From a virus, in the IMG/VR virus record IMGVR_UViG_3300034418_006037, positions 25,218 to 89,217 of that record: a DNA stretch of 64,000 nucleotides, one strand, 5' to 3'. This document shows positions 47,501 to 55,436 of the stretch, one piece after another; the first letter of the stretch is position 1; each line of letters starts with the position of its first letter. The notes under the pieces are model-generated. The model made no database searches and was not told where the DNA came from. It saw nothing but the letters and a program-made list of their open reading frames with translations. The translations under genes and the position numbers were made by a program.

Positions 47501-50500
47501 TATGCTAGATGAGTTCCGAGAGATAACTATAGCAGATAATATATCCAACATGGAGGAGGAAAATCCGGAAGCTTACAAGAGACTGCGCGACGCAATAGCA
47601 GCGCAAAGCACTGAGGAAGCTGCAGATATATTCATGCAGGGTTATAAAAAGTCTAACGGTACCGACGCTCAGGGTATGATAACTATTCATTTCCACAGGC
47701 GTTTGGGACAGGGTCTTGGTTTGTGGACTGCAGTAGATGAGCAGGTATACAAAGAGTACATGTCTAAACCCAAGGGGCAAAGAATTTGGGACGGGGAGAG
47801 ATCACCTATCAGACCTTGGAAAACCTCTTATGACTTTAGAGTTCTCGAAGAGTTTGGAGGATACAATCACCTTATGGCTGTATCTCATAAGAACTCTTAC
47901 GTTGTAATGACAGATGAGCTAGTTGAGGGTGTACCTCAGATGAAAAAGCTCAATGATTGGATGGAATCCAATAACGTACATGTTGCTAACAGTGTGGAAG
48001 CTAAGAAGCTGGGATCGTTCAGAGCGGTCACTGCTGCTAATCTGGAAGAAGCTAGAATACAAACTTTGCCTTCAAGGGGGTTGAAAGTTCCTCAGATTCT
48101 ACCAGAAAAGAATACGCAGAAAACCACCTTTGGTAGACAGCCCCGTAAAAATATGATTGCTAACATCAATCCTACGGAGACTTACTACCTGCGAGATTCC
48201 AACAAGCTTGTAACAGGTAGAGAGCTTATTGATATCTACCAGAAAGCTGTTGTTGCTAAGCTCAACCAAGGGCATGACAAGGTTGTACAAGACTTGGGGT
48301 ACGATGAGGTGATGAATGCTACTACTGAAGCTGAGCAAGTAGCAGCACTTAATAAAATGATACCCAAGCTTAGAGAGCTTCTTACTGAGATAGGTGTTGA
48401 AAAAGATCTGCCTCAGAATATAATGGATGCTCTGGATGTAGTGGCTGATGAGAATGGGGTCGTTACAACTTTGTTGCCAGCGTCTTTCCCCAGCATACAG
48501 CTTAAGCTTGACTCAATAGTTATGAACCTGTTCCGTAAGAACGCCTATCTGATGAAGATGACAGGTGTGGAAATGGTTCAGTTTGGTGAGTACGGAGGAC
48601 ATGAAAAAGATGGGACTCTGAAGTTCTATGATATAGATAATTCCTCAGGTACAGACGTTGTAGTAGGAGCAGAAGTGGACATACGATATGATGTGCTTCA
48701 GGACTTAGGGATAGACCCAGAAGATCCTAACGTTGATATTGATGCAGCTCTTAATAGACTACTTGGCTATCGTGTTCCTCAGCAAGGTAAGTCTTCTACT
48801 CTTATGATGAGGGTTAGGAAGATATTACCTAAGTCTCACCCAGCTGCTGTTAAAGTTCCTCCTGGTGTTACTACCATGATGGGTTCTGACTTCGACGTTG
48901 ACAAGATGTTCGTCATCTTCCCAGAGCTTGAGGTTCAAGAATCTAACCAAAAAGTAAAAGTAACTAAGGTCAGACCTGACTATAACAAACTTACGGGTGC
49001 ATCTCAGGAAGACTTTAATTCTCTGGATTCTAAGGTGATAAACAATATCATCTTTGACACCTTCGAAGCAATTGGTGGGAACATTAATCACATCCATGAG
49101 ACTCTTGCTCCTTTGGACTTACCTGCGGAGCATGACCCAGTAGCTCTTGGACTTCTGAGTATTAGATTCGATCAGCAGACTTTGGATTCTATGACTGTGG
49201 CTGAGAAAAGAGCCGAATCTAAAGTAAAGATTGACATCAATAGTACTTCTGGACGTATTCGAAGTAGTGCGGACAACCAATTGTCAGCTGCACTGCGTGG
49301 TATTTATGCTAACGCCATCGCAGGTCGTAACGTAGCTATTGCTGCTCAGGAAATGAGTGGTGGTCAGCTCTCATGGAAGCCTGATGAATCCGAGTACTTT
49401 GAAGTAGATGGTGTTAGAGTAGGAGAGCTTACTGAAAAAGCTAAGTTCCAAGACTCTATGGGAGTGTTTAGGTTTACAGACTACTACATGTCAAACTACC
49501 TGAGCAAAGCTGTTGACTCTGTTAAGAACCCAATACAAGGACTGATTAACGACAACAGAATAACTGCAGCTCTGACAACCTACATGTTGTCAATAGGCAT
49601 GACTCCAGAACAGGCTATACTGTTCTTGAACGTACCAGTTATTAGGAACAAAGTACAAGAGGCACTTTCTAAAGGTCTTAGCTTGAAGCAGGTAGTTAAG
49701 ATAGGGGCAACTAGAAAAGATCCTGTGAAGCCTGTTCCTATGAAGCTTTCATCTGAAGAAATGAAAGAGATCATACATTCGGATAAGCCTTACGGAGAAA
49801 AAAATTATCTAGACATGCTGATGTTTATGTCTCAGCAAAGCACTAAGCTAGATACTTTGTACAAACTTCTTAGTCCAGATAAGATTGATAAAATTGGAGG
49901 AACAACACAAGCTCACTTGGCACTAATAGATGCTGCATCTAACCAAGATGCTGAAGTCTTTGGGGGTCTAGAATCTCTAAAGATGGTAACTGAAGGAGAT
50001 GCATACCCTATAGTTAGAGCTATGTATGCAGCAATGGAGCGCAGCTTGGATGTAACTACAGCTCTAGGATTTATATCAAGACAGCCTTCAGTGCAGAAGT
50101 TTAAGAAGGACATTAAAAAGATAACCAATAAGGAAGTCTTCAATGCTAACACGCACAGAGACATAAACAAAGCAATACTGCATCATCTAGTGACTAAGCC
50201 TGGGTCGCCTCTCTTTGAGAAAGGACATTTAGATGTGGAGTTTATCTTTCCCACCTTTGTTAGAGGTGATGTAGCTAAGCTTTTAAAAGCTATGCAAGAT
50301 ATTACAGGAGGTACTTCCAACCCTGTAGTAGATGCTTTTAGTATAGCTGAAGAACCTATGCCTAATGGTCAAAAGTTTACTTACCTGCAGGTAGACAAAA
50401 CACAACTTTCTACCAAAGAGCAGAAGGATCAGTTCACCATGACTCTCCAAGGTATGATTGATGACCTTGGTTTGTACGGTGAGGAAAACATTCCTTTCGT

Positions 50501-53500
50501 TAGAATGTTTGTCAAAACTGTTATAACAAACAGTATACTTACTACAGGCTTTTCTCCTGGTTTGAAGAGTTACTTTGAGCTTATACCCGTTGGATATTTA
50601 TCTGACTTGGGTGTAAGGGAGCATCTTAATCAGGAGATGCTCAAGCTGGGAACTGATGAGAATGCTCTTGAGGATTTTAAAGCAGAGTTCTTATCTAGCT
50701 ATGGGACTCATTATTTCAGAGGTGGTGGTGGAGGATACCTGTTTAATAGATCTAAACTAGCAGGTAATATAGGAAGTGTTGAACAATCCCCTGGAGATTC
50801 AGAGTGGGTTATTAAAACAAAAGGCAAGCACAAGTTCCTTTACAAAAGGATAAATCAAGGAGACACTAACTATGGAAGTAACATGTCTACGTATGGACCT
50901 GTTATTACTAAGGGTAAGCAACATGTCTTCTACGAAGCTAACCTGAGATTTAAAGGCGAAAAGTATAATAGAAGCTTGTTCCAAGCTGAAGATCAGATAC
51001 TTGAGCCACCGTCTAGAGCATACACAAGTGTGTTCCGTACTACGGATACTCAGCAAAGTAGAAACCTGGATAGCTTTGGGTTTGTTCGTGACACACCTCG
51101 AGGGGCTAGAGAGAAAATAGCAAGACTTAGAACTTCTTTTGCTAAAGCCGGAGTCACAGTAAGTGTTGTTGAAGCTTCTCTTCCTTTAGGAGTGAAGGGT
51201 GAGGTTAGAAATGGAGTAGTCTACGTAGACCCTGCCCAGATTACTGAGGACACTACGTATCATGAGTTTGGGCACATACTTATAGATATGCTCCCACAGG
51301 ATCAGGTTGATAGGTACATTGAGGAAGTCAAAAAATCTGACCCAGGATTAGCTGAAATAGTTGCTGCATCTTACCCAGAGCTGGAAGGCCGTGATCTTGG
51401 AAAGGAGATACTGGTAACAGCTATAGGTATACAAGGCGCTAAAATTGAGAGGAAGAATCCTAGTAAACTGCAGATACTGATTAACAGGATACTGCGTGCT
51501 ATCGGCAAGCTGTTTGGGATTAAGCCAAGTATTGCAGCTGTTCTTGCAGAAGAAATGTTTGCCGGAGATATCAAAAGAGAGTTGTCTGGAGAGTTCAACC
51601 CTAGTGTACAGAAATCTAAAAGGCTACAGAACAAACTTAATAAGGTATACAATCAAGTTAGAGATAGCTTGGAGAGGCAACGTATAAGACTCAAAGGCTT
51701 GCCAGAGAGTAAGTCTAAGGACGGGAAGATGCGAGACGTCAGCGCTCTTATAAACAACATCGATCAGATGAAAGAGAAGCTGGATTCAAATACTGCAGAT
51801 CTAAACGAGTTTTTTGACTTCCATCAATACGTTGTAGGCAGAGTTACCATCCTAGAAAATATGATGGATGATATCAGATCTACGGAAAATGAATCTGTAG
51901 ACCTTGATACTATGTACGACAGGCTCAATAAAATTGAGGAGCTTCGTAAGACTTTGGAGAGTTTGTACAACGAAGAGGAGAGCTCTTCCACAGTCACTCT
52001 TGTAAAAGATCTTCTATCTACTATGCGTCAGGAGGGTCTGCTGGATCAATTCCCAGATGAAACTAGAGACCTACTAGTTGATCTAGACTCTAGTCTTACT
52101 AGGCTTAGAGAGCTCAATGAGGACTACTACAAGGACATTCTCCCGATGACTACTAAGACATTGTTGCAATATGCTAGCCCAGAGGCAGCAGCAGCAATTG
52201 AACAGGAGAAAAGCAGAGTTGAAGAAAGTGGGGATCTGTCAGGATTTAGGCCGTTTACTCTTATAGAAAGAAAAACAGGTCGGTACGGCAATAAGATGCC
52301 TGAGTTCATACAGCTTAACAATGAGTACTTCTCTGATGAAAGTACTATGACTAGAGAAGAGTTTGATGAAGAAGCTATGAAGCTGAAGCTCAAGTATTTA
52401 GATAGCAAGCTTGTAGGTAAAGCTCAGCTAGATACAGAGCTCACAGAAGCAATGAGATCTAAAAGCTACTTCTCTTATATGCTTGATCCTATTGTATATT
52501 CTAGACAGCAGAATCTGCAACTGTTTGCACTTGCATTGAAGGATGCATTGAATAAAGCTAACGATGAATCTCTTGACTTCATATATAATATGGAGGACAA
52601 GTTTGAGAAGTTCAAGGAGTGGAAAGGGGGCTCAGAACTAAATGCAGCTAATCTTTATGAGGATCTTCTAACCAATATTAAAATTCGAGTAGGAGACAAA
52701 ACTATAAATGCTCTTAGCTTAGTACAGCAGTTCAACGTAGATGATTACTATGGTAAGTATTATAATTACATAGATGCTATATCTAAGAAGTATAACAAAC
52801 CTGCTTATGACTCAGATCCTGAGTTAAAAGAGGAGTGGTTCAAAAGTGAAGAGGCACTACTCTATAATCAAGCCAAGCTAAAATGGTTTAGAGACAATAC
52901 TGAGCCTGTAGAAAAAGCTGCTGAAAAGTACAAGGCTGCCCTGAAGGAAGCTAATGCTCTGGAGGACAGGATGAAAATGCTTAGTAAAGAAGATAACCCT
53001 GCTAATAGAGAGCAAATACTTCTCCTACAAGCGGACTATTACAAGGCACAGAATAGACTTAAGAAGATGGGCAAGTTCGACCAAGAGTCTGGGCGTATGG
53101 TGTATATGGGTGAACTTGCTAAGCCGAACAAAAGCTATGAGAGTGACAAGTGGAAGAAGATACAGGCCACTCCTGAGATGAAAGAGTTCTATGATTACAT
53201 AGTATCTAACTACGCTAGATCCCAAAAGATTATAGGGGAAAGTGGTCTCAGAGTCAATAGTTGGGATGAGTTCTCATATGTGATGCCATCTGTTCGTAAG
53301 GATGGTTTGGGCACACTTGTGGAAGATGGATGGAAAGAGTTTAAGAATGAGATAGGAAGAGATTTCCGTAGACTTGACACAGATACAGAGTTTGGTATGA
53401 TGACCTCTAATGACGGTCAAGAAATACGAGGTATACCTAAGTACTATACTAACCCTGTTGATGAAAAAAATATCTCCAGAGACGTTGCTGCTAGTATGTC

Positions 53501-55061
53501 TCAGTTTGTACATATGGCAAACACATACAAGGAAAAGTCTAAAATAGCTGGTCTGGTTGCTAGCATGCTTGCATTGCATGAACGCAAGGGAGTTATTAAA
53601 TATCAGAGTGGTGTTCCAGTTATGGACCAGGTGGCTAATATTGCCAGAAAAGCTGCAGAGCATGTTACTAAGAGAGGCTCTGAGGACAACTTAGATCTTA
53701 AGCACCTTAAGGATTTTGTTGACTCTGTATTCTATGGAGTTGTAGATGTTCCAGACATAAGTGCAGATGCTCAAAAAACTATGAGCAAAATAATAGGTTT
53801 TACGGCTGTTGTAGGATTGGCGGGTAACGTATTGCAGATAGGTAACCAGGCTATTCTTGATAATAACATGACAGCTCGGGAAGCTTTTACTAAGCAGTTC
53901 TTTAAACCTGACGTTTACGCAGATGCTGTTAAAACCTACTTGTTTGAGCAAGGTTTAGCTCTTCAAGACGTGGGTGCATTCAGACCTAAGGGGAAGCTAG
54001 CTAGAGCACTGCAAAGTTTCGACGGACTGGTAGATGTGGAAAACGTATTTGCTAATGTGGGATCTAACAAAGTAAAGAAGCTGATAAACAAAAAGAATCT
54101 TTACTTCGCACAGGGTGGAGTAGAGCATCAAACTGCTTCAGTTCGTATGTTGGCTGTATTGAAGTCTACTGTTGCTAAAGACAAAGACGGCAACGTTATC
54201 ATGAAAGATGGTAAGGAAGCCAACATATGGGATATGCTCATAGAAAGTGAATCCGGTAGGCTTGTCATAGACCCTAAAGTAGCTAACGTAACCAAGTCAC
54301 AGTTAATAGCTCGTATACACGGACTAAGCAAAAGAACTAACCAAGTAAAAGGTAGCTTTGACCGAGCTATGGCTCAGCGTACTGCAACAGGTAAGTTCTT
54401 GCTTCTGTTCCGCAACTACCTTATACCAGGCCTACGTGCAAGATTTGGTCATGGTGATATGCTCCAAGTAGATCATGAGCTAGGAGCAATAACTAGAGGT
54501 AGCTACAAGACAGGATTCGATTTCTTGAGATCCATGATCGAAAATAAATTGAATTACACCAAGGTAATGAGTATGATGAGTGAGGTAGACAAGCAGAACA
54601 TGCGTAGAAATCTTTACGATGTGATGACAGTTACTCTCACTATGATGATGTATAACCTCCTAAAAGGAATAGCGGATGACGATGATGAAAATTACCTTGC
54701 AGCGTTTGGTGCCTACCAAGCTAGGAGATTGTATACAGAAACTACTGCATTCCTAAATCCAATGGAAGGTGTGAGAATGCTTATGAGGCCTGTAGCATCT
54801 GTGAATTTGGTGGAGGACGCATTTATGCTAGCTTATACTGGATTTAGGACTGCTCAGTATGAAATAGGTGCTTACTCTGATGAGGAAGAAATACTCAAGG
54901 ATATACAGTACCAAAGAAGATCAGGAGCAAATCAGAAAGGAGACTCGAAGTTCATAGGAAGAATGAAGAAGGTGTTCCCGTTCCTTAGAACATGGGATAC
55001 AGTTCCATGGGTTGATGGCTCTCCGGAAAGAGTTATGGCCAAGCTTAAGTTCTTCGAATAA
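38514..55061 (+). CDS. Giant virion protein with RNA polymerase motif and two zinc-protease motifs
   Basis: One uninterrupted 5515-residue frame. Residues 166-215 and about 437-449 are hydrophobic (ASVASLYATGGVGI, LGAIIGGFMGG), suited to membrane contact during ejection. Low-complexity linkers lie near 923-983 and 1418-1475. First HExxH: H2034-E-G-Y-H2038, with LEEKMADAF (E2090/E2091) as probable third ligand. RNA polymerase-type loop: GSD3459-F-D3461-V-D3463-K-M, preceded by a YRVPQQGKSS segment, as in crAss-like virion polymerases where DxDGD has become DxDxD. Second HExxH: H4250-E-F-G-H4254, with GKEILVTAIG downstream. Coiled coils occupy about 4370-4560, and two more membrane-like helices lie at 5094-5115 and 5370-5388. 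In known crAss-like phages these functions are spread over several large genes, so this looks like a fusion or a polyprotein cut after synthesis. Start overlaps the previous stop. Confidence 0.85.
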   Translation: MSEKVIDPFTGLEVVKSGVVDPFTGLSYDTAPVKDDTPIMPSSTEMFLDGDPNSYLSYGVPVLPGLDIDEMRAQRQSRAEKWGRGLMKAGVTTAMAFTENTLGALNGIGEAIYYRDWTKLADNTTGRAVDSVNAWMQDNFRNYYTKEEQEAIGLENLGYANFWGDKAANGLGYAVASVASLYATGGVGIVTRGLGLAAKGAKAAVGAAAATKAGSRAAGIYRASKAIATAEKLYKTASSSAKVRRGISAAKQAEVGISMSHAEAAVEAREALKHAEETMLDQIAAEKGVDRMQLSQSDRERAREEASKIGNAVYASNMAVLAPTNLAMFGGLFKSKFKASRSSLSGFTKDAKSKQWLDMWSADNAKAWQRTASRYLQNPAKDAVTEAFQEGTQFAIGQAAGAAAEGEGYSSVLDWLGAIGEGGNEILKGDKEGIESVLLGAIIGGFMGGVQSGISRYGKTEEDAQRKKVLDRLNSPTLYKVVDNAEFAKNQETILKKMQDSLESGDHKGYRDAQLELIQENVLFHERNGSIDMFMERIDDAKYMEKEEFAKAFGLPENSDFDHKQIVSDLTQDVKNLVQIKRELDAIAPGQETTGLPRLLTSKDVLEEEKDRLTEEYHMKDFLVRNKSRLLDADGRISKMRAELMDLFNPLSKEERAVAERTIKRLTYNSSKIRRLQKKEREQGLSEGEKEQLASLLAEVDRNEAALEAEEVTDDQLGADKQSYKERLIKPKEEREDKVEPLSPELREALNNITKSISDPSDRLKAEELARDISRLAGDRTQAAYALNELLSNPERRAGYIRRQMKTKEEAAQKEIDKYADNSIASTTTSAELYDLGILAKDKGVSPAARKKLNDEYKRRQENEEVVAVRLNLEDLPVLKKKKQELEAKKEKEELTPEEKIELFVLDTIIPSREALGEQGIEGNRSRQKKAQEAARKKAEEEAAARAAADAKKEADKANQTNDSSTNNTTNPDNDGSRNPRSPSPFQSELYIVNGEFQLKDITTDKNGNTIRRKAVVFKNGEPVPGTDVDPAHPRTIDRGFLKTEEGYKEVMEKGVEFEHVRSTKDNKNLEYIYVKLAGTNTYLGFLPNPMSQGSKTSNLLMELIAGNKVTAKVNTIEYAGKGNFLAETNDQGEPVFKPVSEVLGEDVPPSFVGLGIVQKDNITVIAQNKSDQEINEAQENLNLRRDSMELTAGQVVMVVKLPNGDYTALTTSTKTLGEEGYGRLVDIIAKKGEGNTVSEIKALLGIPNNWIQGKTSFFVTQLKNSGKVIFNFEHKGAIIGMSYDEVSGMLESGAPKFFSYGKMVEETTDEGDVVTVFEREKPKKEGGNASTAEYQRLKEGMLESFKAAAMNSRVQVSKKALQELEGAYTDPVTGKTYASYQEFAIKELLTTSNRFHKGLPTYDHRVSMSVNVQEGANTSETTGSSGRVKPENTEGKKKNTTKKRKGGAGTKHNFGEPTNTEPTSNETKFNPSNAVALTPEEEAELMASITGEGTTAEPPSKDDTSGADRQTRDHRLRQEREAVLQQSDTIPEGDYIKGKTGEKTKDVLTRYVRGYLEEVLTLDIKTASYDAMSKNLVLTLQPGDTELEVRVPMHGMVLGGSVILDVDTKQVINAYFDAIEKAGGADVAGIVSEEEARQLEEGIKNAYELLNEAIEVADYEGIKYQKEYIEAAKAKWQKLFNTPYDEYVKSNTSRQSLAGETDAAFAAEEAGMGAVEDAFVDGFQPDEEAGVPFVWEGNEFRIFTADEIEIVSATKEFVADQGKLGVDIYNGRSFSFASSFKTFPQGLKDEIKRIGDQNASDVSDVPFSLKDSTTGEVSIDTFFFVSGLHPNGEVGYAVANYDSSKLSEDNRRFLAQYLTTETNIPDGKNMAVKQLRENMHAVYIANEIPFAELMKAPNGGVRTGRGGRMGVTFLMKSSPTPETLDALKKRADLLFTRSIENINNKQYVEDLRIKVNGKIQVGPPSYSLKSPSTPKRGKMEQTQAVSWLRARFGKDSVSIYTNMKKVGSAVVHGYMENAAVHLWSNAEVGTEYHEGYHLFFRTLLNDKQREAIYLDALAEFGEPTAEDIEKAKRGQLNITNKEARLLALEEKMADAFRDYVLSQKAPKSFGQRLVKFFKDLYAYIKAFAGKPVAMRQAFRLIESNRIPASYSRTAQAFSPGAAFMMKQYAADPQTFRELRDIAIYKALNEVSASGANMQDLLGSPETANVKGGDSTIRNWFLRSAFHKDSPDIMTGGRTREPISDREFGALQRAYDDPQQFQAVLSDYNIKLGAPEFTHDGEVMPSQMIGEEAADNAQLFLEVYEHWHDKRGELGGVNVRGFRTDIRDRLRDYGFKIYDSEQARERGEVNDKEEGADRNYSVSYAQTDPAAALGDKARRVLSRIPVKSTSESYFGFETYMPIEDIYHEIQTAVVGSESYVDMMEKLKSRSSNISSLTAVYDFIQNLSTPEKALLYSVFSQAMTPYKMIVVESSSSSQPGKPRKVVKIIDSSSKSIERYFTAKWAEQATSVAGIYKVSVSEDGDILDIQANQARLGKALKHYKNIVDLKGTGDRSYEELADMLLALGINIAKDRETAARRVKEALQMEGISVSNFIKRPNTNLKDIMENPNKLGKLGKANYPNIFQTESTTMATISKVIMSKFEAPVAASFFNGLGNLIFPINLKNDMNITSEMVKDVSSEGLQAIMEGEEGSKGTVGSYIRGKDRQGNEVVYNSLAHMMISTKAGKESFEIVDIDSKREGDERAVEYDNFDYNEGLSVDLIMFGSSKDKKYIAIDTQGDRSKLSYMAIDNILNSSVRSSTGFQVLGDNPLEAAIERTYLLDLHRIRVAEKTIESTPDKDLIAGYHDGRYKALQFGGEYRDTTNIAHDAYLHMEMGKPMTKELKKAVKEYVAEVVNRMETTYLEEILKEVGGEERLRLLVANSVQPGNGYVVGKEIEFVKDYIKMNVVGRVISRELLRNGVHFTSGGANYNKRSHLSGTPGRQFFTLSMNMDGTDYGMLDEFREITIADNISNMEEENPEAYKRLRDAIAAQSTEEAADIFMQGYKKSNGTDAQGMITIHFHRRLGQGLGLWTAVDEQVYKEYMSKPKGQRIWDGERSPIRPWKTSYDFRVLEEFGGYNHLMAVSHKNSYVVMTDELVEGVPQMKKLNDWMESNNVHVANSVEAKKLGSFRAVTAANLEEARIQTLPSRGLKVPQILPEKNTQKTTFGRQPRKNMIANINPTETYYLRDSNKLVTGRELIDIYQKAVVAKLNQGHDKVVQDLGYDEVMNATTEAEQVAALNKMIPKLRELLTEIGVEKDLPQNIMDALDVVADENGVVTTLLPASFPSIQLKLDSIVMNLFRKNAYLMKMTGVEMVQFGEYGGHEKDGTLKFYDIDNSSGTDVVVGAEVDIRYDVLQDLGIDPEDPNVDIDAALNRLLGYRVPQQGKSSTLMMRVRKILPKSHPAAVKVPPGVTTMMGSDFDVDKMFVIFPELEVQESNQKVKVTKVRPDYNKLTGASQEDFNSLDSKVINNIIFDTFEAIGGNINHIHETLAPLDLPAEHDPVALGLLSIRFDQQTLDSMTVAEKRAESKVKIDINSTSGRIRSSADNQLSAALRGIYANAIAGRNVAIAAQEMSGGQLSWKPDESEYFEVDGVRVGELTEKAKFQDSMGVFRFTDYYMSNYLSKAVDSVKNPIQGLINDNRITAALTTYMLSIGMTPEQAILFLNVPVIRNKVQEALSKGLSLKQVVKIGATRKDPVKPVPMKLSSEEMKEIIHSDKPYGEKNYLDMLMFMSQQSTKLDTLYKLLSPDKIDKIGGTTQAHLALIDAASNQDAEVFGGLESLKMVTEGDAYPIVRAMYAAMERSLDVTTALGFISRQPSVQKFKKDIKKITNKEVFNANTHRDINKAILHHLVTKPGSPLFEKGHLDVEFIFPTFVRGDVAKLLKAMQDITGGTSNPVVDAFSIAEEPMPNGQKFTYLQVDKTQLSTKEQKDQFTMTLQGMIDDLGLYGEENIPFVRMFVKTVITNSILTTGFSPGLKSYFELIPVGYLSDLGVREHLNQEMLKLGTDENALEDFKAEFLSSYGTHYFRGGGGGYLFNRSKLAGNIGSVEQSPGDSEWVIKTKGKHKFLYKRINQGDTNYGSNMSTYGPVITKGKQHVFYEANLRFKGEKYNRSLFQAEDQILEPPSRAYTSVFRTTDTQQSRNLDSFGFVRDTPRGAREKIARLRTSFAKAGVTVSVVEASLPLGVKGEVRNGVVYVDPAQITEDTTYHEFGHILIDMLPQDQVDRYIEEVKKSDPGLAEIVAASYPELEGRDLGKEILVTAIGIQGAKIERKNPSKLQILINRILRAIGKLFGIKPSIAAVLAEEMFAGDIKRELSGEFNPSVQKSKRLQNKLNKVYNQVRDSLERQRIRLKGLPESKSKDGKMRDVSALINNIDQMKEKLDSNTADLNEFFDFHQYVVGRVTILENMMDDIRSTENESVDLDTMYDRLNKIEELRKTLESLYNEEESSSTVTLVKDLLSTMRQEGLLDQFPDETRDLLVDLDSSLTRLRELNEDYYKDILPMTTKTLLQYASPEAAAAIEQEKSRVEESGDLSGFRPFTLIERKTGRYGNKMPEFIQLNNEYFSDESTMTREEFDEEAMKLKLKYLDSKLVGKAQLDTELTEAMRSKSYFSYMLDPIVYSRQQNLQLFALALKDALNKANDESLDFIYNMEDKFEKFKEWKGGSELNAANLYEDLLTNIKIRVGDKTINALSLVQQFNVDDYYGKYYNYIDAISKKYNKPAYDSDPELKEEWFKSEEALLYNQAKLKWFRDNTEPVEKAAEKYKAALKEANALEDRMKMLSKEDNPANREQILLLQADYYKAQNRLKKMGKFDQESGRMVYMGELAKPNKSYESDKWKKIQATPEMKEFYDYIVSNYARSQKIIGESGLRVNSWDEFSYVMPSVRKDGLGTLVEDGWKEFKNEIGRDFRRLDTDTEFGMMTSNDGQEIRGIPKYYTNPVDEKNISRDVAASMSQFVHMANTYKEKSKIAGLVASMLALHERKGVIKYQSGVPVMDQVANIARKAAEHVTKRGSEDNLDLKHLKDFVDSVFYGVVDVPDISADAQKTMSKIIGFTAVVGLAGNVLQIGNQAILDNNMTAREAFTKQFFKPDVYADAVKTYLFEQGLALQDVGAFRPKGKLARALQSFDGLVDVENVFANVGSNKVKKLINKKNLYFAQGGVEHQTASVRMLAVLKSTVAKDKDGNVIMKDGKEANIWDMLIESESGRLVIDPKVANVTKSQLIARIHGLSKRTNQVKGSFDRAMAQRTATGKFLLLFRNYLIPGLRARFGHGDMLQVDHELGAITRGSYKTGFDFLRSMIENKLNYTKVMSMMSEVDKQNMRRNLYDVMTVTLTMMMYNLLKGIADDDDENYLAAFGAYQARRLYTETTAFLNPMEGVRMLMRPVASVNLVEDAFMLAYTGFRTAQYEIGAYSDEEEILKDIQYQRRSGANQKGDSKFIGRMKKVFPFLRTWDTVPWVDGSPERVMAKLKFFE
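38526..38609 (+). repeat. Tandem 42-base repeat coding twice for 'V(I/V)DPFTGL'
   Basis: At the N-terminus of the giant protein, residues 5-14 (VIDPFTGLEV) and 19-28 (VVDPFTGLSY) form two copies with a 14-residue period. The core CCTTTCACAGGGCT is identical in both at the DNA level. It may be a sorting or packaging tag; this is unproven. Confidence 0.7.
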
Positions 55062-55080
55062 ACTTGTAGGGGGCGCAAAA

Positions 55081-55106
55081 AAAGGGGGGCTTCAGCGCCC
55101 CCCTTT
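55081..55106. terminator. Bidirectional intrinsic terminator between convergent blocks
   Basis: AAAGGGGGGC (55081-55090), loop TTCAGC, GCCCCCCTTT (55097-55106): a perfect 10-bp stem. The plus strand continues TTTCCTTTCTTT, and the minus-strand transcript gets a U run from the A7 at 55077-55083, so it can stop both blocks. It lies 20 bases after the stop of the giant gene. Its right arm also encodes the last codons of the minus-strand gene at 55092-55436. Confidence 0.85.
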
Positions 55107-55436
55107 CCTTTCTTTAGCTATTTGCAATAGTATTAGATATCCAATAAGATCTTTTATTGTATCCTCAGCTTTGTCATCGATACCCATGGTACTGATTCTG
55201 CTGAGTTTATCATCTATACGCACGCATATAGCGTCGATAGCGTCGCTTCGAGAGAACAATCTAATCGGGTTCAATGCTGAATCTCCGTAGGCTGTATTCT
55301 TCTCCCTGAGCATAACCTTTATCTCGTCGAGAAGATAATAAGCCCTGCGCAAAGTATGAATCTCTTGCTCTTCTATTTTTAGTTTATCCACTGTAGTGGA
55401 AGTATTCTGCTCCTGGAACCAAATGCCGTCGCTCAT
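55092..55436 (-). CDS. DUF1599-like nucleotide-modification-associated protein
   Basis: A 114-residue protein, starting at the ATG at 55436 (MSDGIWFQEQNTS), since the frame upstream lies inside the glycosylase gene. The core MLREKNTAYGDSALNPIRLFSRSDAIDAICVRIDDKLSRI...EDTIKDLIGYLILLQIA is typical of the family known as DUF1599 or nucleotide modification associated domain 1, an all-helical fold found in phages with altered nucleotides. It may handle a modified nucleotide or act like a MazG-type pyrophosphohydrolase. It overlaps the upstream glycosylase gene by 53 bases, and its stop codon sits in the terminator. Confidence 0.75.
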   Translation of the reverse strand: MSDGIWFQEQNTSTTVDKLKIEEQEIHTLRRAYYLLDEIKVMLREKNTAYGDSALNPIRLFSRSDAIDAICVRIDDKLSRISTMGIDDKAEDTIKDLIGYLILLQIAKERKGGR

